From positions 13,570,501-13,634,500 of the forward strand of contig NC_133167.1 in NCBI RefSeq assembly GCF_040802235.1: a DNA stretch of 64,000 nucleotides. The letters are read 5' to 3'. The stretch's first letter is position 1. Every line of letters begins with the position of its first letter. The position numbers and the translations under genes were made by a program. The DNA is from Manis javanica (taxonomy: Eukaryota; Chordata; Mammalia; Pholidota; Manidae). This document shows, one piece after another, positions 32,698 through 43,500 of this stretch. The notes below the pieces were generated by a model, which had not been told where the DNA came from, did no database searches, and worked only from the letters and a program-made list of their open reading frames with translations.

Positions 32698-34773
32698 TTG
32701 TTATCATTAATCTACAGATACATGAAGAACATTATGTTTACTAGGGTCCCCCCTTCACCAAGTACCCCCCACAAACCCCATTACAGTCACTGTCCATCAG
32801 CATAACATGTAGAATCACTACTTGTCTTCTCTGTGTTGCACAGCCCTCCCCATGCCCCCCATATTATACATGCTAATCATAATACCCCTTTTCTTTTTCC
32901 CCGCCTTTATCCCTCCCTTCCCTCCCATCCTCCCCAGTCCCTTTCCCTTTGGTAACTGTTAGTCCATTCTTGGGTTCTGTGATTCTACTGCTGTTTTGCT
33001 CCTTCAGTTTTTCTTTGTTCTTATACTCCACACATGAGTGAAATCATTTGGTATTTGTCTTCCTCTGCCTGGCTTATTTCACTGAGCATAATACCCTCTA
33101 GCTCCATCCATGTTGTTGCAAATGGTAGGATTTGTTTTCTTCTTATGGCTGAATAATATTCCATTGTGTATATGTACCACATCTTCTTTATCCATTCATC
33201 TACTGATGGACATTTAGGTTGCTTCCATATCTTGGCTATCGTAAAGAGTGCTGCAATAAACATAGGGGTGCATCTGTCTTTTTCAAACTGGGCTGCTGCA
33301 TTCTTAGGGTAAATTCCTAAAAGTGGAATTCCTGGGTCAAATGGTATTTCTATTTTGAGCATTTTGAGGAACCTCCATACTGCTTTCCACAATGGTTGAA
33401 CTAATTTACATTCCCACCAGCAGTGCAGGAGGGTTCCCCTTTCTCCACAACCTCGCCAACATTTGTTGTTGTCTTTTGGATGGTAGCCATCCTTACTGAT
33501 GTGAGGTGATATATCATTGTGCTTTTAATTTGCATTTCTCTGATAACTAGCAATGTGCAGCATCTTTTCATGTGTCTGTTGGCCATCTGAATTTCTTCTT
33601 TGGAGAACTGTCTGTTCAGCTGCTCTGCCCATTTTTTAATTGGATTATTTGCTCTTTGTTTGTTGAGGTGCATGAGCTCTTTATATATTTTGGATGTCAA
33701 ACCTTAATCAGATCTGTCATTTATGAATATATTCTCCTATACTGTAGGGTACCTTTTTGTTCTATTGATGGTGTCCTTTGCTGTACAGAAGCTTTTCAGC
33801 TTGATGTAGTCCCACTTGTTCATTTTTGCTTTTGTTTCCCTTGCCCGGGGAGATATGTTCATGAAGAAGTTGCTCATGTTTATGTCCAAGAGATTTTTGC
33901 CTATGTTTTTTTCTAAGAGTTTTATGGTTTAATGACTTACATTCAAGTCTTTGATCCATTTTGAATTTACTTTTGTCTATGGGGTTAGACAGTGATCCAG
34001 TTTCATTCTCTTACACGTAGCTGTCCAGTTTTGCCAGCACCATCTGTTGAAGAGACTGTCATTTCCCCATTGTATATCCATGGCTCCTTTATTATATATT
34101 AATTGACCATATATGTTTGGGTTAATGTCTGGAGTCTCTATTCTGTTCCACTGGCCTGTGGCTCTGTTCTTCTGCCAGTACCAAATTGTCTTGATTACTG
34201 TGGCTTTGTAGTAGAGCTTGAAGTTGGGGAGCGAGATCTCCCCCCACTTTATTCTTCCTTCTCAGGATTGCTTTGGCTATTCAGGGTCTTTGGTATTTCC
34301 ATATGAATTTTTAAACTATTTTTTCCAGTTTGTTGAAGAATGCTGTTGGTAATTTGATAGGGATTGCATCAAATCTGTATATTGCTTTGGGCAGGATGGC
34401 CATTTTGACGATATTTATTCCTCCTAGCCAAGAGCATGGGATGAGTTTCCATTTGTTAGTGTCCCCTTTAATTTCTCTTAAGAGTGTCTTATAGTTTTCA
34501 GGGTATAGGTCTTTCACTTCCTTGGTTAGGTTTATTCCTAGGTATTTTATTCTTTTTGATGCAATTGTGAATGGGATTGTTTTCCTGATTTCTTTTTCTA
34601 TTGGTTCATTGTTAGTGTATAGAGAAGTCACAGATTTCTGTGTGTTAATTTTGTATCCTGCAATTTTGCTGTATTCCGATATCAGTTCTAGTAGTTTTAG
34701 AGTGGAGTCTTTAGGGTTTTTTATGTACAATATCATGTCATTTGCAAATAGTGACAGTTTAACTTCTTCTTTA
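32698..34773 (-). mobile_element. Young 5'-truncated L1 LINE nested in an older L1
   Basis: This 2076-base insertion is flanked by a perfect 17-base duplication. Read on the minus strand, it begins inside the ORF2 reverse transcriptase domain at LFANDMILY and continues to the ORF2 end (about 33020). A C-rich-complement 3' UTR then runs to 32698. ORF2 is broken into several frames (34311-34736, 33762-33959, 33401-33700, 33021-33392). The RT catalytic box, normally FADD, reads FAND (Asn codon 34740-34742). There is no ORF1 or promoter, so it is dead on arrival. The poly(A) tail is very short. Confidence 0.93.
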
Positions 34774-34790
34774 GTATAGGTCTATTTTTG
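34774..34790. repeat. Target-site duplication, right copy (17 bp)
   Basis: Exact match to 32681-32697, directly abutting the 5' truncation point of the inserted L1. Confidence 0.92.
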
Positions 34791-34870
34791 AGCTCTTTAT
34801 TCTATTCTTTTGATCTGTGTGTCAATGTCACACTCTTGATAAATCCATTTTGAATTGTCATTTTAAATGA
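34774..34870 (-). mobile_element. Older L1 LINE, right part
   Basis: Continues the host L1 after the insertion with 'agctctttattctattcttt', the reverse of ORF2, and fades into unique DNA by about 34870. Confidence 0.75.
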
Positions 34871-34924
34871 GTCTAAGATATGCTGCAGTCCATACCCAGC
34901 TGAGTGTCTTCTGTGCCCATTTGG

Positions 34925-35105
34925 AAGGTATTGCTTATTTCAATCCTGTGAGGTATTACCATTACCACTCCATATATAAGGAAGCTGAGGTTCAGAGAGG
35001 CTAAGCAAATTGCTCAAGGCCATGCCATTAGCAGCAGAGTCAGGATTTGAACCCAGGTCTATACAATTCCAGAACCCATTCCCTTTCCACTACCCTCTAC
35101 CCCAT
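34925..35105 (-). repeat. MIR element
   Basis: Reverse MIR: 'tttcaatcctgtgaggtatt', 'aggaagctgaggttcagaga', 'gctaagcaaattgctcaagg' and 'caggatttgaacccaggtc'. Confidence 0.8.
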
Positions 35106-35109
35106 TCAA

Positions 35110-36250
35110 CAAGAACCAGGACAGGAACTGAAAAAGAACAGAGAATAAAAGATGGGTATTTTTCCAATTTCTTCTGAGTCTTCATAAAACTTTTTTTTTT
35201 AAGTGAATTGCTACATGGCCAGACATATAGACAAACACACAATTTCAAGTTGACTCAAACATAAATGCAAACATGCAGTTACCAATTGTTTCTTCTGAAT
35301 TCACGCTGAGTAAATATTGGAGGCTGCACCCACCTTCGTATGTTCTAGAAGTTTTCAGTGACGTAGTAATATTTCATCCTATATTCATATTGTCTATTAT
35401 AAAGCAATTTCCCTTTTGCTTATGCATACAGCTGGTTTCTGGTTTTAATCTGATTTTACTTTTCCCTGCATGATCCTGACACACAGTCTTCTCCAGAGCT
35501 TTTAGTATTTTCGTTTCCTGGTAACGTCATTTTCACCAGTTGACCCAGGAGTCGCTGGCCACACATCTCTGAAATTATGTTAGCAGCTTCTGTGACTAAA
35601 CAAAGTCCATGCTGGGATAACAGTGCAGTGGCGAATCTCATCAGATTGAACGTAAGTCTGGAGTCCAGAGAACTGACCCAGCTTGGCCTCACCCGTGCTA
35701 CGTGACTGCCGAAGTTGCATCATTGCTCTGTGTTTCAGTTTTAGCCCCTTCGGACATGTCAAGAGTAGGATAATTAATTGCCTCAAGATACTCTGAAATG
35801 TCCCATAATCCATGGGGATATATCCCTCTCCTGAGGAGACAGTAAGGGACAGGGCAGAACAAAACGGATAACCAGGTTGCAGGGCTGGCAGACCATTGCG
35901 ACACAAAACCCTCCAATGCCCATCCCTGATTTTACTTTTCCCAGAAACCCTTTCTGAAAAGTTGTGTCTGGGAACTCTTGTGGTGCTCATCCTTCCTAAT
36001 GCCCTGAGTCACCCTCCATAGACACATACTTTTTAGCATTCCTAGCAGTTGGAATAAAACAGGACTGGGTATCATATAACGCTTCACCAGGGTTCCCAGG
36101 CCCATAGGAAACCAGCTATGTTTCAGGGGGATATGGCTGGAGGCAGGTCCTATTTGGATGTCACCCAAAAGAGATTAGGATGGAAGGACCCAGAACTCCT
36201 GAAATTAAAGCGTGCCTGGTAAAGCTATCATTAACTAACCATCATTATTT
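35110..36250. other. Unique intergenic DNA
   Basis: No gene or repeat is recognised. Overlapping minus-strand frames at 35456-36168 have no family resemblance and shift frame repeatedly. Confidence 0.45.
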
Positions 36251-36259
36251 GTCATTCAA

Positions 36260-36530
36260 ACATTTTTTTCACCTAATATTTATTTAACAAATACTTGTGT
36301 GGTGCCCAAAATGTCTCAGGAACTTCTCTAAGCCCTTTACAAAGTTTATCTTATTTAATCTTCCTAAAAATCCTATGAGATAGGCTCTGTTACCATCCCT
36401 TTTTTACAGCTGAGGAAACAGAGGCACAGGGTGGTGGAGGAGCCTGCCCAGGTCCATGCAGCTGGGACATAGCAGAGCTGGCACTGGAACCCAGGGCCTC
36501 GGGCTCTAACCATCCCACCACACGGACTCT
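36260..36530 (-). repeat. MIR element
   Basis: Reverse MIR with most blocks present: 'ttacaaagtttatcttattt', 'cctatgagataggctctgtt', 'gctgaggaaacagaggcaca' and 'ctggcactggaacccagggc'. Confidence 0.82.
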
Positions 36531-36600
36531 TCTGCTCATTGAGTGTCCGAGGCATGGCATTATTCATTGGAACTACTATAGGAGAAAGAAAAAAAGCAGG

Positions 36601-36622
36601 AGAGAGAGAGTGTGTGTGTGTC
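36601..36622. repeat. (GA)n-(GT)n compound microsatellite
   Basis: Five GA units run directly into five GT units. Confidence 0.9.
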
Positions 36623-37414
36623 TAAGCCTGCAGACTGCAACCTGTGGGAGAGAGAGGGCTGGGGTCATACCCACACCTGGAAACCTGAAAGGTGAGAGAC
36701 TGGGTGCAGCCCTGGCCAGAAGCTGTTGGGGCAGGGAAGTTCAGACTCCCAGAGCATGTAGGGAGAAAGATACGGGAACATTTCTAGTTGGACAGACATG
36801 GACCATGCAGGAGGCAGCCCATAGACTGGGAATGCTAGCTGGTTCCTGCCTAAGATGGCAGCCCAGGGAGGAAACACATTCCTCATGTCCAAAGAAGTGC
36901 CTGGAATGTGGGCAGAGGTCACGCCCTGCCCACCAATGGCTTCCAGTCTACCCAAGACCCAAGGTGGAGAAGGGACAGGGAGGGGGTGTAGTAGAAGCTT
37001 AACTCCAAGTGAACTTGAGAAGTTTTGACCTTCGAGTGAGAACGGATGTTTTAATTCCTGACCTGAGGCTGTTAGGGGAAACTACAGTAGCCAGGGGATT
37101 TTTGTTGCCTAAGAGTATCCAGAAGATTTATGGGATCTGCCCCCAGATTTCCATCACAGGGCGAGGGGGGACTGGCCGAGAAAATGAGTCTAAAGAAGTG
37201 GGACTCATCATGAAGGTTTGCTTAATGATGACACCCTGCAAGTCCTGCTTGTTTATCATAAAGTTACATGTGCAAAATGCTGGGAATAGTGCCTAGAACT
37301 AGTGAGTGTTCATTTATCATAAATGTTAAACAATGTTAGAGAAAAAGATAGTATTTGGGAGCTCCATGGCATTATCTGTCTTAAATATTAGTTGAAGAAC
37401 CATACGTGATTGTT
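36623..37414. other. Unique DNA, moderately GC-rich
   Basis: A 130-codon plus-strand frame (36610-37002) looks like chance in GC-rich DNA. A MIR-like tail may lie at 37265-37320. Confidence 0.4.
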
Positions 37415-37500
37415 CATTGTTTTATTCCTACCACCTAGAATGGTACTGGCGCACAGTAGACCTTCAAGAACTATTTGTTGAATGAATAACAGAAAGAATG
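37415..37500 (+). repeat. L2 or MIR terminal fragment
   Basis: It contains 'tattcctaccacctagaatg' and 'gaactatttgttgaatgaat', the common terminal motif. Confidence 0.55.
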
Positions 37501-37685
37501 GGCTAAGTACTCTTCACAGACTTTCTTATTTAATTTTCAGAAGAGCCCAGTGAAGGTTATCAGAAGCAGAATTTTATAAATGTGAATGGGGCCTGGAAAG
37601 GCGAGGAACTCATCCTGCTCACATAGCAAGACAGACAGACCCGGGCTGGACTGTCCGACCTCCTGCTGAAATCACACGCCCTCCT
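37500..37685 (-). repeat. MIR fragment
   Basis: Reverse MIR: 'ttcttatttaattttcagaa', 'ataaatgtgaatggggcctg' and 'catagcaagacagacagacc'. Confidence 0.55.
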
Positions 37686-37914
37686 TTTCCAGGTACACAC
37701 AATACCCAGTTGCTGTTGGTCACTTCCTCTGGCCCCAGCTAATCAAGGAGTCGAGACCGGCTTCAGAACACTCTGGAAAGAGGGTGCTAATGAAGGGTTT
37801 CAGGGACCCCAGCTGAGGAGGGCAAAGCTAACACTCTTAAGAAAAAGATTTGCAGCCCTTAAAAGGAGTTCTTAAACCTTCGAAGTACCAGATGACCCGG
37901 TCATAACCCAGGAC

Positions 37915-38150
37915 CCAATAAAAACCAGAAGGTGGGCTGTAGTTAGTAATATGGTGTTGTATACTTAAAAATCGTTTCGATGTTAAGCATTCCTACCACA
38001 CTATGGTAACTCTCTGAGGTGTTGGATGTGTTAATTTTCATATTCTTGGTAATCATTTCACAATGTATATGTATATCAAATCATCATTTTGTACACTTTA
38101 AATATATACAGTTATATTTGTAATTATTCCTCAGTAGAGTTAAAAAAGAA
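37915..38150 (+). mobile_element. L1 3' UTR end
   Basis: It contains 'tagttagtaatatggtgttg', 'gaggtgttggatgtgttaat' and 'ggtaatcatttcacaatgta', then 'tttgtacactttaaatatat' and an A-rich tail. Confidence 0.8.
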
Positions 38151-39300
38151 AAAGAGACATAAGAGACAGCTGGAGTCTAAAGCAAAGGGCAACACAAGGC
38201 CTACAAGCCATGAAGAGTCTATATTTTGCCACAGTCATGGCTGTCCAAGCAATCAGGGTCAGCCCAGGCAGGCAAGGAGAGTGGGCTGGTCATCTAGGAT
38301 AGCTCACCCGCCAACGTTACACAGGCAGAATTTGCCTATCGGGTCACAGCTGGTACCCAACCCATGGACACCACAGCCAGCTCTTCAAGCAGGGTGGCAA
38401 CTGCAAAGAGTGGCACCTAATTCTCCACTAGTGACCAAAATAAAGAAGGCCTGTGCCCTGGGAGGCTGATATGATACCCAGGGCCCTGTCAAGAGAGCAA
38501 GCATTCCTTCTGAGCTCAAGAAATAACTGCCTCTTGCAGACCACAAGAAAGCTGTGTCAGAGGGCTGAGCCATGCTGAATAATGCACATGAGGTGAGGAG
38601 AACGTCCTTGTCCTGCCCTGGGCAGTCCTGGGCAGTGAGGATGGCACCCAGAACATCAATCACTGGTCACCAGCTGAGTTGACTCAGAGATAGCATTAAT
38701 TTTGACTCAGAGTCTTGGATTAATATTTCCAGAAATCTCAGCCAAACCTATGCCAGACTCCTGTCCCTATGCTCCACTGTGCATAATCTAAATTAATGAC
38801 CTATTCATTTAGCCTGTATCTGTTCGTTTATTCATTCATCAATTCATTGATTCAAATAAATATATATGTCCTGCAACCTAAATCAACAGATATTTCATAA
38901 AATTAAAGGATCAAAATACCAATAACAAATGAAGGCAAAGAAAAGTCAAAAAATAAATACAATGAAAATTCATGTTGCACCACTGCAGCTGGCACTGGGG
39001 CTTTGTCAGATCCTAGCTTCTTAGCTGAATTACACTGCCTCCCTTTTTGAGCAGGGCCAAGCATTCGTCTACAGGGAATCACATTGGAACTCCCAGCAGA
39101 GTAGACACGGGGTTGCCATTTCCTCACTGCGCTGGGTCGCCACAGTGCTCCTTGGGCCTCCAGCAAACACCTACTGTGAGAGCAGTCCAGCTCAGCCCTG
39201 CTATGGTTCTAGGACTAGTAACACAGGCCCGACTCACAGAAAGCCACGCCCTAAGGCAAGCCTCCTGGGAAAGGACCTCTTTTTTTTTTTTCCAATAAGA
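38151..39300. other. Mostly unique DNA
   Basis: A short 'attcattcatcaattcattg' stretch near 38830-38850 suggests an L2 tail in reverse. No gene is recognised. Confidence 0.45.
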
Positions 39301-39715
39301 AAAAACAGTCTGAGGTTGTAAGTGAAAAAAGTCAGACAGAGAAAGACAAATACCATATGATTTCGCTTAATACGTGGAATCTACAAAAATAAAACAACAA
39401 ACAAAACAGAAATAGACTCATAAATACAGAGAACAAACTGGTGGTTGCCATAGGGGAGGGAGAGGGGATGGGCAAAATAGGTGAAGGGGATAAAGAGGTA
39501 TAAACTTTCCATCATAAAATCAATAAGTCATGGAGATAGAAAGTACAGCATAGGGAATATAGTCAATAATATTGTAATAACTTCATGTGGTGACAGGTGG
39601 TAACTACACTTAGGGTGAGCATTTCATGTTTATAATTGTTGAACCACTATATTGCACACCTAAAACCAATATAATATTGTATATCAACTATGCTTCAATT
39701 AAAAACAAATCTGAG
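39300..39715 (+). mobile_element. L1 3' end (L1MA/L1MB-type)
   Basis: It begins near the ORF2 stop with 'agacaaataccatatgattt' and runs through 'actggtggttgccatagggg' and 'tgtggtgacaggtggtaact'. It ends 'tatcaactatgcttcaatta' plus A-rich sequence. Confidence 0.88.
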
Positions 39716-39904
39716 GCTCATTTAAAACTGTAAAAACCCTATGCCTTTGCTTTTATTTCTGGTGTAAAGAGTTAAGTTTCTTCTTGAAAGCTGGGGGGCA
39801 AATTTTACCTCTTCCAGCAGTCTAGGAAAAGGTTTGTTAGATTATCCAAGCCACATAGGCATTAAAGAAAAATAATAATCCCTATAGCAGTGAGAAATGG
39901 GTAG

Positions 39905-40105
39905 AAAAGCAGAGTTATTAAAAACACAGTTTCCAGAATTAGATGCCAGCCCTCAAGTCCCATCTTCTGCCATGCACTAGCTGTGTGACCCTAAACAATT
40001 TATTTACCCACCTGTGCCTTGCTTAAAGCTGTTGCAAGGACTAAATGAGATCATGCATAAGCACTTTGCACGTTGTCTGGTACCTACCAAGCACTCCAGA
40101 ACTTA
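39905..40105 (+). repeat. MIR element
   Basis: It contains 'gccatgcactagctgtgtga', 'caatttatttacccacctgt' and 'gcaaggactaaatgagatca'. Confidence 0.75.
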
Positions 40106-40142
40106 GTTGTCTCTATTCCTGCCAGGGCTGGGCAATGTGCCT

Positions 40143-42170
40143 AACTTTTTTTTAATTGAGATACAATTTCCACACCATAAAATTCACCATATTAAAATGT
40201 ACAATTCGGTGGTTTTTAATTTATCCACACCACTGTGCAACCATCATCACTAATTCCAGAACATTTTCATTATTCCAAAACAAACCCCACAGCCATTACC
40301 TGTCACTCCATTCCCACTCTCCACAACCACTAGTCCTTTTTTTGTACCTATGCATTTACCTATTCTGAACATTTTATAGAAATAGAATTACACAATATGT
40401 GGTCCTTTGTGACTGACTTCTTTCACTTAGCATGATGTCTTCAAGGTCCTTTCATGTTGTAGATTGTATCAGTACTTCATTCTTTTTATAGTTGAATAAT
40501 ATTCCATTGTATGGATATACCACCTTTTGTTTTTCTATTTATCAGTCAATGAAATTTAGGTTGTTTTCATTTTATGGATATTGCGAATAACATTGTTGGA
40601 AATATTTATGTACAGGTTTTTGTTTGAACATATGTTTTCATTTCTCATGGGTATATACCTATGAGTGGAATTACTGGGTCATATAGGAATTTTGTGTTTA
40701 ACTTTTCAGAGAACCACCAAGCTGTTTTCTACAAAGACTACACAATTTTACATTCTCACCAACTATCTATAAGGGTTCCAGTGGCTCTACATCCTCACCA
40801 ACAATTGTTATTGTCGTGTATTTGATTATAACTATTCTAGGGGCACACAGTAGTATCTCAGTGTGGTTTTGATATGTCTGTCCTTAATGACTAAAACTGT
40901 TGAGCATCGCTTCATGTGCTTATTGGCCATTTGTGTATCTTTTCTGAGAAATGTCTGTGCAATCAATTTTTTTGCTCATTTTTTTAATTGGGTGGTTTCT
41001 CTTTTATTATTGTATTGTAAGAATTCTTTATATATTCTGGATATTAAACCCATCTCAGATATATGATTTGCAAACATTTTCTCTCATTTTTTGAGTTGCC
41101 TTTTCATATTCTTGTTAGTGACCTTTGATGCACAGAAGTACTTAATTTTTCTGAGGTCCAGTTAATCTCTTTTTCCTTTTGTTTCCTATGCTTTTCATAT
41201 TATCATATCCAAAAATTGTTGCTTATTTCAAGGTCACAAAGATCACAGCTATGTTTCCTTCTAAATTTTTATGGTTTTAGCTTTTACATTAAGTTCCATG
41301 ATCCATTTTGAGTTGATTTTGATATATGGTGTCAGGTAGAGGTACAAATTCATTTTCTTTGTATGTGACTATCCAGTTGTCCCTGCGCCATTTTTGAAAA
41401 GACTATTTCTGTCCCCAGTGAATGGTCTGCATACCCTTGTGAATAACCAACAAGCATAGATGTGTGGGTTTATTTGGGAGCTCTCTATTCAATTCCACTG
41501 ATCTCTCTATCTAGCCTTATGTCAGCACCACATTGTTTGAATTCTGTACCTTAGTAGTAAGTTTTAAAATCAGGAAGTGAGTCCTCCAACTTTGTTCCTC
41601 CTATTTTAAAGTTGTTTTGACTATTCTAGGTCCCTTGCAATTTCATATGAATTTTAGGATCAGCTTGTCTATTTCTTGTGGGAATAAAAAAGCTGGAATT
41701 GGGATAGGGATTATATTGAATCTATAAATCAATTTGGGGAATATTGCCATCTCAATACTATAAGTCTATAATCCATGAACATAGGATGACTTTCATTTAT
41801 CCAGGTCTTCCTTAATTTCTTACAATAATGTTTTATAGTTTTCAATGTACAGACCTTACACTTCATTCAGCAAATTTGTTACTAATAAGTTTATTCTTTT
41901 TGATGATAAATAAAATTGCTTCTTTCATTTTATTTTCAGATTGTTCATAGTATAGAGAAATATGATCAATTTTATATGTTGTTCTTGTATCCTGCAACCA
42001 TGTTGAATTTGTTTCTTAGTTCTAACAGGTTTATTTTAGTGAATCCCTTAAAATTTTCTATATATAAGATAATGTCATCTGCAAATAGAGGTATATTTAC
42101 TTGTTCATTTTCAATTATTTTTTTCCTTTCCTTGTCTAAATGTTTTTTATTTGTTTGATCTGTACTAATT
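40143..42170 (-). mobile_element. Old L1 LINE, 3' UTR and C-terminal half of ORF2
   Basis: The poly(T) at 40146-40153 marks the tail. The 3' UTR ('gagatacaatttccacacca', 'caaccatcatcactaattcc') and about 1.5 kb of reversed ORF2 follow, ending near 42165 at the RT region ('agataatgtcatctgcaaat'). There are many stops and frameshifts. No target duplication was found by eye. Confidence 0.88.
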
Positions 42171-43105
42171 CTGTACCATCAGTATTCCTTGTCATATGTG
42201 GCTTGAAGTTTCTACTAGGCTTAGTGGTTAGCCAATGACTGGACAGAGATTTATTTTACTTAAAATCCTAGAACCAATCAGTTTTCTAGTCTTTATCATG
42301 GGGTTCTCTGTGTATGTTGGAACATACCTTCAACACTCAGATGGTTTACAGCTCTGCCTTAGCCTTCACTTCTCATTTTCACAGAGCCTCAATGTCAGCC
42401 AGAGGGGACAGCTTATAGTCTATTCAGGTCTTATCAGAGCATGCACAACTCCCTATGTATGTATATAACTTTTTCAATCCTCAGGAATATGCTAAAGTTT
42501 TTCAAAGCCCTGTGAACATCTCATTCCTCATTTTTTTTCTTTCAAGTTTTTATTTTTGTTTTCCTGGTAAGTTTATTGTTTGTCCCAACCATTATCCACT
42601 GCCTCAGGCCACCACAAAGTTTACCAATTGCCTCTAATTGTTTTAACAAATGCCCCAAAGTAAAAGGCTTTACTCACTGGACAAGCACATAAAGACAACA
42701 TTATAAACAGTATCTCCCAGGGAACAGCCAGAAAGGTAAAATAATAAGGTTTTGGACGAGCTCCCATCCCACTCTGCTCCCTCTGGTGGCTGCCAGACTA
42801 CTAAATTTCAGTATAATTTCATTTTTCAGACTTAATTTTTAAGGCGTATGGCACAGCTGAAGGGGAAGAAGGAAATGGGGCAACTTAAAACACCCTAAAG
42901 CTTGCTGTTCTTTCTGAGATTCAGCCATTTTTCTTGACTAAACACTCCCCAGATTGCTGTGAGCCTGTGATTAATTCCAGAGTTCTAAAGAAGTTGATTC
43001 TGACTGTTTTTTCAAATTTTCTTTTTGCTTTTATAGAGGACAGACTTCTCAGAAGTCCTCATTGGCCATTTTAATCTATATCACTTCTGCCTAGCATTTT
43101 GTATA
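42171..43105. other. Unique intergenic DNA
   Basis: No gene or repeat is recognised. Residual diverged L1 may extend to about 42240. Confidence 0.45.
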
Positions 43106-43109
43106 TGGT

Positions 43110-43375
43110 ATACCACTGTGGTCAGAGCTTGGGCCCTGGCAGCCAGACTGCCTGTGTTCAAATCCCAGCTCTACCAATTATTAGCTGTATCACATAGGTC
43201 TATTTCCTCAATCTCTCTGTGCCTCTGTTTCCTTCTCTAGAAAGTCGAAATACACATTTCTCCACTGCATAAGATTGTCCTAAGGATTGAAAGAGTTAAT
43301 ACAGGGAGAAAACTAAGTACATGTAGTAACTACTCAATAAATATTGATATTATTGGTACTGCTATTGTTGATGTT
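43110..43375 (+). repeat. MIR element, near full length
   Basis: Good match: 'tggtcagagcttgggccctg', 'gtgttcaaatcccagctcta', 'attattagctgtatcacata' and 'ctctgtgcctctgtttcctt', plus a CAATAAATATTG tail. The A/B-box-like tRNA remnant is decayed, so it is not a tRNA gene. Confidence 0.85.
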
Positions 43376-43384
43376 AGTATCATA

Positions 43385-43500
43385 TCATTTCTCTAAACGT
43401 TGTTGGGGAAGTATTATTATGCTATTGATTTGACAAATGAAGAAAGGGGAACAGAGGGAGGTTAAGGAAATTTCCAGGTATCACATAGCTAGTGGTCCTG
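43385..43500 (-). repeat. MIR fragment
   Basis: Reverse MIR core 'gacaaatgaagaaaggggaa' and 'cacatagctagtggtcc', next to the plus-strand MIR at 43110-43375. Confidence 0.5.

Noticed and set aside
34311..34736. 141-codon frame as a gene
   Set aside because: It is part of the reverse transcriptase region of the nested L1 and is truncated and frame-broken.
43110..43375. Possible tRNA gene (T-loop-like 'gttcaaatcc')
   Set aside because: The surrounding sequence is a full MIR element, a tRNA-derived SINE; no cloverleaf or terminator is present.
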